From the NCBI GenBank assembly GCA_023897205.1, contig JAHWDD010000038.1, positions 5,579-43,292 on the forward strand: a DNA stretch of 37,714 nucleotides, given 5' to 3'. The stretch is from Exophiala sp. HKRS030 (taxonomy: Eukaryota > Ascomycota > Eurotiomycetes > Chaetothyriales > Herpotrichiellaceae). Positions 10,273-20,001 of this stretch are shown piece by piece (the stretch's first letter is position 1; each line of letters starts with the position of its first letter). The position numbers and the translations under genes were made by a program. Under the pieces are notes generated by a model. The model was not told where the DNA came from. It did no database searches and saw nothing but the letters and a program-made list of their open reading frames with translations.

Positions 10273-11630
10273 TTTAAATCGACACTCAGGCAACGCTCGA
10301 AGAACATTCGATCTCCCGATAGATCAACTGCATTCTCTCCCGTCCACGTTGTAGCACTGTAGTCAATCATCATAACTTCCTGTAATTTCCTGACTGCGTA
10401 ATATTTGTTCTATAAAGCCGTAACATAAAAGGCCGTCCAACCTTCATGATCCCGGCAATTAGGATCCACCCCAGCCTCCACAAGAAGTTTGATAATGCTA
10501 ATCGACCTTGGGCCACCATCCGTCCTATTTGCACCTGCGAGTGCTAAATGAAGAAGTGGAAGATCTCCATGGCGTGATGGTCTGGACTGTTTCGGGTTAG
10601 CCCCGTGCATGATCAACAAGCTTGCAGCTTCCGTCCAGCTGTACTCAGCTGCCCAAGCCAGGGCTGATCTTCCCGGTGAGTCCTGCACGTCGACGTCAAT
10701 GGTTCTCGAGGGACATCATTCAGGTGTGCCTCGAGGCTGCAATATTCATCGTCAATCTGGAGTAGCACTTTGTGGAATTGGGAGAAACCTCGAGTTTCAG
10801 AGTAGTCTTGCCAAAGCATACTTGTTTCAACAGCATGGCGGCTGTAACCAGTCCAGGATATCGCCACTTCTTCCATCCATCGCCCTTGTCACCAGAATGC
10901 CGTCAATCAATGTCTCGATGGCAGAGCTGAGGATTTATCCAGATTAACATCAATCATCCAGGGAGATTCTCAAACGTACTTGCCGATTTCGTCTATGACG
11001 TCTAACAAGGCGCCACAGTCCAGCAAAGCCCTAAACATGTGCAACGCTGTTTCCAGGCCCACATTTTTGAGGCAATAGTACACAGCATACTATGATATGT
11101 CAAACCCTATAGGGCTTCTTCCTTGCTGATGACCATACTCAAGAAAATTGTGCGTTCTTCCTGTGCAAGATCGCGGAGGGGATGATCCTGAGAGAAATGC
11201 CTGGTAATGGGATGTACGCCTCACCTACCAATGGATGGAATAGCACATATGCATGCTTTTTCCAAGACGAAATGATTCCATCAACGACAGCACACACGAG
11301 AGAGGCTCTGCCCTTCCGCGTTCGGTGTATTCGTGTTCTGCCGTTGCCTAGAAATTCACGGTCACCAAGTATTACGGGAAGACTTGGACCCAAATTAAAA
11401 ATGGCACCTAACAAGAAATCAAATGTAGCGGCGAGGCCCCTAAAGCAGGAGATTTTGCCAGATCTCGAGCTTTTCAACGAAGTTGGAGACGCTCTCATTT
11501 TCCCATTTCGGCACTTGCCATCTAAGGTCTTCGAGAAAACGTGCTCGAGGGAGCTTTGCCTCTACACTAGGCTTAAGTAGTGTAGCTCTCGCATCCAGAT
11601 CATCAGATACATAATTCACAAAGTCGGACA
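10269..11630 (-). pseudogene. Broken ankyrin gene (Ank-A), homologue of Ank-B
   Basis: Minus-strand partner of UCH-A. Its text follows Ank-B closely: YAVYYCLKNVGLETAL (about 11090), DEIG then an intron at 10927-10979 (53 nt, same position and phase as in Ank-B), SAIETLIDGILVTRAMDG, then GRSALAWAAEYSWTEAASLL, LPLLHLALAGANRTDG, DHEGWTAFYVTAL. Breaks: a frame change near 10700, and TAG at 10410-10412 where Ank-B has tryptophan. The reading frame continues after that stop to ENAVDLSGDRMFF and TAA at 10269-10271, matching the Ank-B C-terminus. A weaker match (YVSDDLDARATLLK ... VSNFVEKLEIW, 11440-11631) probably corresponds to the domain before the repeats. The large Ank-B N-terminal domain is not seen. 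Confidence 0.8.
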
Positions 11631-11631
11631 C

Positions 11632-11868
11632 TAGTTAACAGATACTTTTCTGCTCAGGATCTCCCGGAAAGCCCTGGTAGAGGCTTAGATGTTTGAGTCT
11701 TGCCAGGCTTTGCTTCTCACAAGCCGGTGAGACGGAAACAACCTGAGGATGATCACCAGCTTCATCGGTTTCTTCTTGGAGGCTGCGAATGAATGTTTCT
11801 GCGGCGGTGTGACATGAGAGCTTATCTGGCAGTTCTGGGATGACCGAACATTGACACCTCAGGATCAA
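11632..11868 (-). pseudogene. Coding remnant upstream of Ank-A
   Basis: Open minus-strand stretch with SCHTAAETFIRSLQEETDEA, in the same frame as the 11440-11631 text and separated from it only by a TAA. It may be further 5' sequence of Ank-A, but I see no clear match to Ank-B here. Confidence 0.3.
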
Positions 11869-12109
11869 AATTAGCTTAATGCAAGGCCAGAAAGAGTTTG
11901 ACTGACCACCCAGTAGGTTCTACATCATAAACAAGTTGAGGACATAAAGCGTTCAGTGCACGAGAAGTGCATTCTTTGAGAGTCTAAACACTCCTCGGAT
12001 TCCCTGCAACAGATGAAACACTCTATGGCGACTTGAAAGAACGTATGGCCCGGGAAGGAAGATTGCCGGAAGGCTGCGACTGCGGTTCTGAGTGATAGAG
12101 TATAACATT

Positions 12110-12660
12110 CAACATATACTCTTAGAACAACACCAGGTACGAAGTATTCTCGAGAATTCCGTCCATTTGAGCTCCGGTTTCAAGTGATGTGTTATTTGAA
12201 AGGAGATTGAAAGTAGGTTTGGATAAGCAAAGCTGCCTGGGGATAAATTGTGCGAGCACAGAACATTGGCTGATGCTTGTTGCCAAAATTGTATACCGCT
12301 TATTTTGCCCACACTAGAGGGAGGGGGACACCCTCCTGCCACTAATCTATGGTCATTTGCAGACCCGATCCAAAGGCCGTGTCTATTGCACTCGCCGCAG
12401 TAAGCCCACGCCCACTTGTCCTCTTCCCCAGACCGATAATCTTCCTGGAGGATCTTTTGTTGTTTGAGTAAGCTCTCGAGCTGTGGAAATGAGAGAGCGC
12501 CTTACTGTCCGCGGGTGCAGACGAGGCCGCGGCATGCAAAGCTCCCCTGTACATCCGAACTTTTCTCCTTTGAATCATCTATTTCAATCGCTTCATCGCT
12601 CAGTCTTTCCCAAAATGATGTCCTTCGGGGCGAGCCGGTCCGTGGACCTGAATGATGATC
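12110..12660 (-). pseudogene. Coding remnant with a CxxC motif
   Basis: Minus-strand text is clearly protein-like: SPRRTSFWERLSDEAIEIDD, then a TAA, then LESLLKQQKILQEDYRSGEE, DKWAWAYCGECNRHGLWIG and about 60 further residues. The pair C-G-E-C could bind zinc. The TAA is followed by a GTAAGG...CCACAG segment of only 25 nt, too short for a normal intron, so either a broken intron or a true stop. The family is not recognised. Confidence 0.35.
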
Positions 12661-13008
12661 TCAATTTGGTAAAGCGGTCTTCGGTTAACGGGAAAGTAAA
12701 ATGGGAGAGAGACCGGTAGGATGAGGTGGTGGTTCCTCCGTCAAGCGTGCTGAGCTACAAATGCACGTCTGAGGATGTGGCACAGCGTGTGCCCTGGTCT
12801 CTCGAGGATCGAAATTCGTTGTATCGGAGCGTAAGGGCTAGGCCACCGTCAAGTCTTCTAGTGGAAAGTATCGCATTTTGTCCGGAAATATGCAGCATTC
12901 TCTTTTGGTAAGCATGAGCCGGGGCACCTGCTAAACTACATAAAGAAACTACGTCCTTTGCCTCCCCTATCTCTTCAATTCGTTTCCTCTGTTCATCCTC
13001 CGTTAGCC

Positions 13009-13413
13009 ATGGGGATGGCTCCTCCCCAGAATTTTAATCAACTCGCCATAACCATTGGTGCGATGCACAACTTTGACGATGAAGACAAGATCCGTGACAT
13101 TCAATTGTTTATCGAAAACTCGAACCCTATCGTGAAGAATATCCAAGAAACATCGATTGCTCTCCTGACAGCAGCCCAACGACGAGATCATCCAATGCAG
13201 CCAGTTATCAACAGACCCGACTCAACCTCTCAAACTTATCGAAGCTTGTGGAGACAGTTCTCCGCTGGTCCAGTTCGAAACGTTTTCCAAGCTGTCAACG
13301 AACAGGCGCTCCTACAAAACATGCTAAGAGATCTGAGAGCTCGGAATCTCTCTGGATTGAAAAGATCTGCCACGAGGATGGCGATTACTCTTTCAGTCGA
13401 GGGAGGTGCTTGA
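13009..13413 (+). CDS. Small hypothetical protein, 134 aa
   Basis: Reads MGMAPPQNFNQLAITIGAMH from an ATG in good context (GCCATGG), preceded by a pyrimidine-rich leader and a CATAAAG element about 70 nt upstream. This is why the ATG at 13009 is preferred to the non-ATG opening of the frame at 12958. The product is soluble, mildly acidic at the N-terminus and basic after residue 70 (LRDLRARNLSGLKRSATRM). No signal peptide, membrane segment or known domain is seen. A further 3' exon cannot be excluded. Confidence 0.5.
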   Translation: MGMAPPQNFNQLAITIGAMHNFDDEDKIRDIQLFIENSNPIVKNIQETSIALLTAAQRRDHPMQPVINRPDSTSQTYRSLWRQFSAGPVRNVFQAVNEQALLQNMLRDLRARNLSGLKRSATRMAITLSVEGGA

Positions 13414-14046
13414 GGAGCAACTTGGCCTGAGGTTCGCTGTCACTCTCTGATAAATTCCGATCAATCGCTCACTATCAATGCGTCGATAGAATGATAACTG
13501 TTAAGGTCATGGAGGCGCTATTCCATTATGTAGTTCGATGGTTTACAATAGGCCTCCCTTCTATTGAGGGATTAAATAATGAAAGTATTCCGGTTGACTG
13601 ATTAACTTAAAATAATGTTGGGTGTTGCAACAAACCGTGAACCTTGCCTGTTCTTTCGCTACCCCGAAGATACAGTCCTTAGTGTTATCGCTGCGCACTT
13701 CCTAGGACTACATTATATCTTGCGTAGCGTCTACTTAAGCACTAATTATAAGCCTCCTCTATCTGTGTAGGCTTGTTTTTGATAATTTCTAATAATGTAG
13801 AGAACTAGAAATAAGAGCTCAACTTGTCTGGTTCGCGCAGCCCATGTCGCTGGGAGAGTGCAAAAATATTTTGGCACATAGGTGATCTCAGCTAACATTT
13901 GCGGATGATGCTCTTCACACGGTAGGACGTACACCATAGTTAACATAAAAGGCGCTTAGGCCCTTTGCGGTGTTCCGAGCTATTTAGGTAGTGCTATGAT
14001 CGTGCAACGACCAGTGTTAGGGAGGGCGTCTCGCCGCAGCCAAACT
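13414..14046. other. No gene seen
   Basis: AT-richer intergenic stretch with only short frames. Confidence 0.5.
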
Positions 14047-14556
14047 TTACCATGTATGTTCTGGTATATGTTGCAGCTTTTCTGGATGAATAGTTCTCGT
14101 CGATGCTATTCTTCGCAGCTTCGCTTCCTCTTTAGGCGTCACCAAGGTCGACGTCAAGTACAAACCGCCCTCGACGACACGCGGCTTTCCAGAGTGTTTG
14201 TCCGTCAGTATGTCCTTCTTTGTGCGATCGTCTAGTTCGTCCAACATTTGCTGTCGAACGATTTTTCTATCCACCATCTGCTTGGTCCCCGGTTCTCTCT
14301 GCAGTGCCTCCGACAAACAGGACGACCGCAGACGGGCCGATTGCCCAACTTGGCTCTGTCGGGTCCAGGTGGCTTCAATGTCCTTGATTCCGTCCTTGTC
14401 CAAGACAATACCGGACGCAGCCCGGTCGATTGGTGTGTCCATCGCTTTGTCCTTTTCAATCAGGTCTGTGGACATCATGACTGGACTGTTGGACGTGCGG
14501 TGTTTTGGCGCTCGAACGACTTCCCCGAGTAAGTGAACTGTCTCGGAAGTCTTCAA
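14047..14556 (-). CDS. Hypothetical charged protein, 169 aa
   Basis: Uninterrupted minus-strand frame from an ATG (MKTSETVHLLGEVVRAPKHR). It is highly charged, with alternating acidic and basic helices (DRKIVRQQMLDELDDRTKKD) and no hydrophobic segment or known domain. Competing frames on the plus strand overlap it but are less coherent. It could be a complete small gene or one exon of a larger one. Confidence 0.4.
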   Translation of the reverse strand: MKTSETVHLLGEVVRAPKHRTSNSPVMMSTDLIEKDKAMDTPIDRAASGIVLDKDGIKDIEATWTRQSQVGQSARLRSSCLSEALQREPGTKQMVDRKIVRQQMLDELDDRTKKDILTDKHSGKPRVVEGGLYLTSTLVTPKEEAKLRRIASTRTIHPEKLQHIPEHTW

Positions 14557-14802
14557 CTATTGATGTAGAACGTTTTTCAACGTTGTTTCAACGTTGAGCC
14601 TCTGACTCGGTGATGGGAAAAGTGGCTCGCTCGTGACTGTTGACGAAACGAGATTGACTGGCTAGGTCCACTGTGTTAGAAAAGATGAGGATGACCTTGT
14701 GCTAGGCATCTTCTGGATCGAGCGGAAGATGAGGATATTTACACGTCTCGCGGATGGCTCGTACAGATATGCGATCTTTCTGGCGGCCCTTTCAAAAGCC
14801 GA

Positions 14803-14919
14803 TTACAACTCGCTTCTGCGTTTCAAATAATCTGACAGCCACACCAGAAAACCGACAATAACGATGTGGCCAAACCAGAGAATGAGAAAGGATATGATAG
14901 CCGTCTCAATTAGATCCAT
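14803..14919 (-). CDS. Small single-pass membrane protein, 38 aa
   Basis: A 39-codon frame on the minus strand encodes MDLIETAIISFLILWFGHIV, continuing hydrophobic to about residue 29 and ending in a polar, basic tail (DYLKRRSEL). The arrangement (short acidic N-terminus, one long membrane helix, positive C-terminus) fits a tail-anchored or single-pass micropeptide. No homologue comes to mind. A frame of this length can arise by chance. Confidence 0.3.
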   Translation of the reverse strand: MDLIETAIISFLILWFGHIVIVGFLVWLSDYLKRRSEL

Positions 14920-15600
14920 TCTTCTTGGATATAATCCGAAGCAGAAAAATTGTTATCTTCCAGACCATTCGTGTCGAAGCTCAACCTTCGTCTTCATGGT
15001 TGCATGACCACATGTTGATATAAGAGGAACACGGAACGGGGATGTCAGCAAGAGTTCTCTCGAGACGAGCATGGTTTCCCACAAACCCTCTCACTTATCC
15101 CCTACTCTCCTTCGCTCCTGACTGCTCACGCGTGGGTCTGAGGAACACCATCGGTCCTTTCAGGAACATGAATTGTCTCCCTTGGTGGTTGATTGCGAAG
15201 CGCCGTTCTGAGAGTTGTCTTGGTCCCCAGATTCACCATTGCCGCCTCCAATGCTGGAGCCTCCTCCACTAGCAGCACTATGCTCCAGGAAATCTATATA
15301 GCCGCACACCGAAGGACACGTTTAAAATCTCGACCCTCGGAAAGCCACCATAAATTGCAGGCTCTGTTGGCGAGAGTGGGGGTAACATCGGCAGACAAAG
15401 TTCTTCTGTCTGCGTCCTGTAAATAGGATGCGGCTAGGATTCGCGAACTATGGGGGGCTCCGCTGTTTTCACGGCCCCGCCCACGGCAGCGTCCAGAGAA
15501 TCGGGTTAGTCTGCGTAGGCCAGGGCGGGGCCTAAGGTCCCAGTGAACGGTCGTTATAATAAGGGCGAACGTGGTGATTGCCTTCTTCCATCCTCTACAC
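14920..15600. other. Intergenic, upstream of Ank-B
   Basis: No coherent coding text. A TATAATAAG element lies at about 15555 and a pyrimidine-rich tract runs up to the Ank-B start. Confidence 0.4.
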
Positions 15601-15608
15601 CTATCCCA

Positions 15609-18516
15609 ATGGCAGACCAGCTCGACGCAGCATTCAATTTGATCTTGCAAACACCTCTCGCGACCTTGCAACAGTATGGAAATCGGGAGCTATTGAGGAA
15701 TACCTTATCGAGGCTCACTGAAGCATGGCCACAAGACGAACCCTCCTGCAGCCGGAAACGGAGCAGAGAAGAGACTCAACCCACGGAACTGGTTTCCAAA
15801 GCTACCAAGCTGGTGGATGAACTGAGCGAGCGGATTAGCGAGATCACACTGCTTGCCAATCACCTGGAAATGCCGTCGACAATCAATAGTGTCTCGGACG
15901 ACGTGGCACGCCTGGACACAACCTCACCAAAGGAGAGGATAGCGGCCTTTGCTGGTCTCCGGATTCTACACGCAGACTTCGAAGTGTACAAATTTGAGCA
16001 CCCGCGATTCGGCAAGAGATTTGCCACGGCCCCATTTATCGAGGAACACTATCACGTCGGCTATGAACAGGGACGAAAGCATCTGCGTTGGGCAACGAAG
16101 CTGATATCTTTATGCTCTCCCAATAAACACTGGGGTTTCTCCGTATTTCTTGCGACAGTCAACCTCGGCCTATGGAGCCAATGCGAAACGGACTCTCCAG
16201 TTATCCGAACATTCTTCTCCAAGCATGCCAGTCTGTTCGAAAATTGCGGAAGGGCATTCGACCGCTATTTCCAGCGTTATATCTATAGGCTGATGTTTTC
16301 TAATATCGAAGGCCACTCTGTTGTCTTTCGGATCTTCACTCCATGTAAACGTTCTGAACACGGTTGTCCAGACCAAGACGCACTTAAGCGACTATCGATA
16401 CCAAACACCATTGTGACTACGACGTGTGAAATGCTCAAGAACTTGCCGGCGTACCATGACCTCAACTTTCTGGCGGCAAACCTACTAAAGCTCTTATTTT
16501 CTTTAGGGGCAAAAGGTATCCCGGACATAGTCCTACAACGTGGCTATAAGCCTGTCAAACGAAGGGATAAGAAGGGTGGAGAGGTTCTCCCTCCATCGAG
16601 CTTCGATGCCACCGTTGAAGAGATATTTGATGAGATACGTCTGGATTCCAGCATATCGGTTCTAAAAGAATGTCTGGATGACTTTTCGAGTGTCTGGCCC
16701 AACGGTTCATCACGCGCCTGGTCCCTGTCTGATCTTACGGAAGATTGGCTAAGGGAGTCGGCGTGGGACAAGGAAGTCTGGCAACGTTGGGCAATCAAAG
16801 TCATATGTCATACGTTACTTGAGGAGGAATATGATCTAGAGCCGCTGTGGGTATTCCCGGCACAAACGCGACTGCACGAACTGACGTAGACAGATTTCGT
16901 GATGTCGGCCGCATGCAGCCGCCTCTCCTCGACACATTTTTGAGCAATATCCACAGTGCACGACATCTACTAGATGGTTGCGATGAAAATGCAGTTGCAG
17001 AGACATTGATATTTGCTTCGCACTTTGGAGAAAGAGACTGGAAGTTCCGTGTGTTGGAGGAAGCCGCCACATTTATCCACAGCGCTGACCCAATAGTCTC
17101 GGTGAAGTATCAATTAAGGGTGAAGGATGTGAGCAGGGTTTACGGAACAGAACTGCCAACGGTGCCGCTGAAATCCCTGGTCAACCCCTATTCAAGCGAA
17201 ACATCAACTCGGTTGTTGCATTTACCTTTTCGGACAGAGGAGGACAACGTGACCGAACAGTATTGTGAACGAATGAACTTGGTGGCCCACGACACTGTTG
17301 GCTCCGGTGCGGGTTCCCCCAGCGATGTGCGTCTATGCGTCCGATGCCCAAACTGACGGTGACAGGACCTTCGTGGACCGAATGTTCCCGCGTCCCAACG
17401 ACAAGCGAAGCACCCATCCGTCACGAACAGCAAGCCTCGGGCTCATGCCAGGGTTATGGGCTCTCACTCGAGCTTGACTTTAATCACCAAACAAGCCTGA
17501 AACAAGAGAGACCCTATACCTGGCCTTTGTTCACAATGATTTACGAAGGCGAGACAGAGTTGGCTACAGACTTGATAAAGTCTGGAGGAGCATCGACGTC
17601 AGACGTTGATCCCTATGGCCTGGGTGTCGCATATGTGAGGTTTTCCTATCTTGATGTCCTTCATTCGACTCACTATTTGCAGTATGCTGCCTATTACTGT
17701 CGCAAAAATCGGGGGCTCCCGAAGGCTATGGAAATCTTGCAACGTTTGGTAGAACTTGGAGCACGACTAGAGGACGAAGATGAGATCGGCAGGTAAGCGG
17801 TGATTCCCCTTTCGATATGGTTTGCTGACAGGGAAACTTCTAGCACCGCCCTCCAGAACATGATTGATGGCATATTGATATCTAGGCCGATGAACGAAGA
17901 GAAAAGAAATATCGGCGAATACTTATGTCGAACTGCATTGCTCGCAACAGAGGATGCCAATGCCCTCCTGCACCAGTATCTCGAGAAACAAGGCTTTGGC
18001 CAAGTCCACCGAGCGCTATTAGGGATTGATCTAGAGTTCGAAAGTCTAGAGGCATATCTTTCGCATCCCACCGTAGATCTGGCCGACATTGACAAGAAGG
18101 ACTCACGGGGAAGATCCGCTCTGGCATGGGCCACCGAGTATGGATTTGCGGAAGCTGCACAGCAGCTGATTCTCTGTGGAGCGAACCCAAGACAGTCGCG
18201 ACCTTCGTCCCAGGGTGAATTGCCTCTACTCCATCTCGCTATTGCAGGCTCGAGTCGCATCGATCCTCAACACAATTCCCTCGCTGTTATTGGTGTTCTC
18301 TTGCGGGCTGGCGCAGATCCAAATGGTGTAGATCACGAGGGCTGGACACCGTTACATGTTGCCGCATCCTGGAAGAACCACCTTGCGATTCGGGAGTTGC
18401 AGAGAGTTGCGCATGTTGAATACGGAGCACTGACTGCATCAGGCGAAAGCGCAATTGATCTCTCGGGGGATCGTAACTTTTTCCAAGAATGCTATTTCGT
18501 AAACAGCTTTGATTGA
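15609..18516 (+). CDS. Large ankyrin-repeat protein, intact copy (Ank-B)
   Basis: Five exons give an uninterrupted 893-aa product: 15609-16850, 16919-17306, 17366-17634, 17683-17792, 17844-18516. The four introns (68, 59, 48, 51 nt) have donors GTATTC, GTGCGG, GTGAGG, GTAAGC, branch sites CTGAC or CTCAC, and matching phases. The first ATG follows a pyrimidine tract. Residues 1-600 match no domain I know; a basic RKRSREE motif at 49-55 could be a nuclear signal. Ankyrin-type units lie at about 634-665, 756-790 (GRSALAWATEYGFAEAAQQL), 795-830 (LPLLHLAIAG) and 833-865 (DHEGWTPLHVAAS). Ankyrin repeats bind proteins, so an adaptor role is possible. It converges on UCH-B with a 25-bp 3' overlap. 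The 48-nt intron is in frame, so its retention would also give an open product. Confidence 0.85.
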
Positions 18517-19306
18517 ATCAAAGCCATCATCGCAAAACTGTTCGAAGCGTTCTTTCCATGTTCATCAATGAACTTGTGAATGTGACCTCGACTCGGACTC
18601 TCCAACACATCAGCCTCTGCTCCACAGCTTTCGTCGCAAGAGAGTGGTCCATCTTGCTCTCCATCTAGAAGCCAGAGCTCAGAGCTTGTTGCTTTTATGA
18701 AGCATACGTAGTGACATTCAACCTCATCAGTTGCTGCACCCGCAGCAGTGGACCCTTTGTTGGCTGCCTCAGTGTACTCGACCTGAATTTGCTCCGAGTC
18801 TTCGATCAGAGCGGACAACTCTTGCGGATGTCGGCGCCTGTATTATCTTGTCCAAGATTGATTAGTCCCTAAGGAACCTGTCAGATAAACCTGAATATTA
18901 CGAAATTGAGGTTTTCCTGACGGATGAACTGCCTTGCATGGCCATTGCACACTGCATGAAGCATGGCATAGAAGCCTCAGGCATTATTGATGGTTTGCTT
19001 AGCCCACACGACCATGGTTCGGTTATGGACAGACTGAACCTGCTGTATGGCAATTATTCGCACCACGATGCACGGACAGTGATCACATGTAAACGTCTTA
19101 ACGGCGACGGGTAGGATCTTTCGTAGGTGGTCAAGTGAGGTATTCAGCCCTGGCTTATTCTCTCGGAACGGTTGAGGTGGACACACCGCTCTGCGCCAAG
19201 AGCAGGCGTCAGGGGGTAACCTTGAGAAGCGTGGCAAGCAGTGGTAACCTAGTGTGGGGGTGTACGGAGTAAGGCCGAGTAGAATCGCTAAATTGTTTTT
19301 GCCCAT
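18492..19306 (-). pseudogene. Ubiquitin C-terminal hydrolase, broken copy (UCH-B)
   Basis: Inverted paralogue of UCH-A. The C-terminal part is well preserved: H in DEVECHYVCFIKAT, D in LWLLDGEQDGP, and the final NSFAMMALIQSKLFTK. The active-site segment reads VVWAKQTINNA, then TGA (18977-18979) exactly where the catalytic cysteine belongs, then GFYAMLHAVCNG. N-terminal to this only a degenerate match remains (ENKPGLNTSLDHL; CPCIVVRIIAIQ). A frame change lies between the active-site exon and the His exon, near 18830, around the expected intron. The gene cannot make an active enzyme by standard decoding. It overlaps the Ank-B 3' end by 25 bp. Confidence 0.88.
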
Positions 19307-19309
19307 GGT

Positions 19310-20000
19310 TCTTCAGCAGGCAACTAGACCTTCTGAAAGTATACCCTGTCAAAAAATGGACTAATGCACAATCAAGCGAACATTAGACCACCAATAGGAG
19401 TACGCAGAACCTTTCTGAGCCACTGATCGTCGAAGGCAGTCCTCTCGCATCTCCGCCTGTTGGCATAATTCAGTACAAGGTGTAGAGACTCGATGGGAAG
19501 TCGGAAGCTGAACAATGCCGATGCGTCTCTCTGTGCGGTTTGTTCATGTCAACACGGTGGAAAAGAAGCCTGCATCTTCGACTCGCCAATAAGACCAGAT
19601 AGACTGTGCGGGTTACACGGTCTTGGGGAGTGGAATCAGGCAAGGCAGACACGAAGCCTGCTGTGAAGTTTCTTTGTGTCTTCACAGAGGAATGCTAGGG
19701 TCAGCCCAAGCGGCACTTCTCGGGACGCCCCTCTTTGCCTTTCTCGGTCGTGGTCTTGGATTGGTGAAACTCTGGCAGGCCTCTAGACCTCCTTCAGCCG
19801 ACGGACGAACGTTGTGAGCCCGCGGGGGAGGGGGGGTCTGGACGTAGGCTGGGAAGACATAAGACCACCATATTGACAACTTCCCGGACGGAGCCAAAAG
19901 CCCTTCCACTCTTCTTCCCATTCCCAAATGGCACCGCACGCCCAGCACTCCCAGCATTTAAAGCACCAAGGTCGTCATAGAGGACGAAAGAAGCGTCATC
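19310..20000. other. Intergenic between UCH-B and the tandem-RING gene
   Basis: Probable divergent promoter region. Only incoherent frames are seen, including a minus-strand frame antisense to the RING gene. Confidence 0.4.
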
Positions 20001-20001
20001 A

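Noticed and set aside
18977..18979. TGA at the UCH-B catalytic cysteine as a selenocysteine codon
   Set aside because: Ascomycetes are not known to have selenocysteine machinery, no SECIS-like element was seen, and UCH-B also has a frame change and a degenerate N-terminus, so a plain pseudogene is far more likely.
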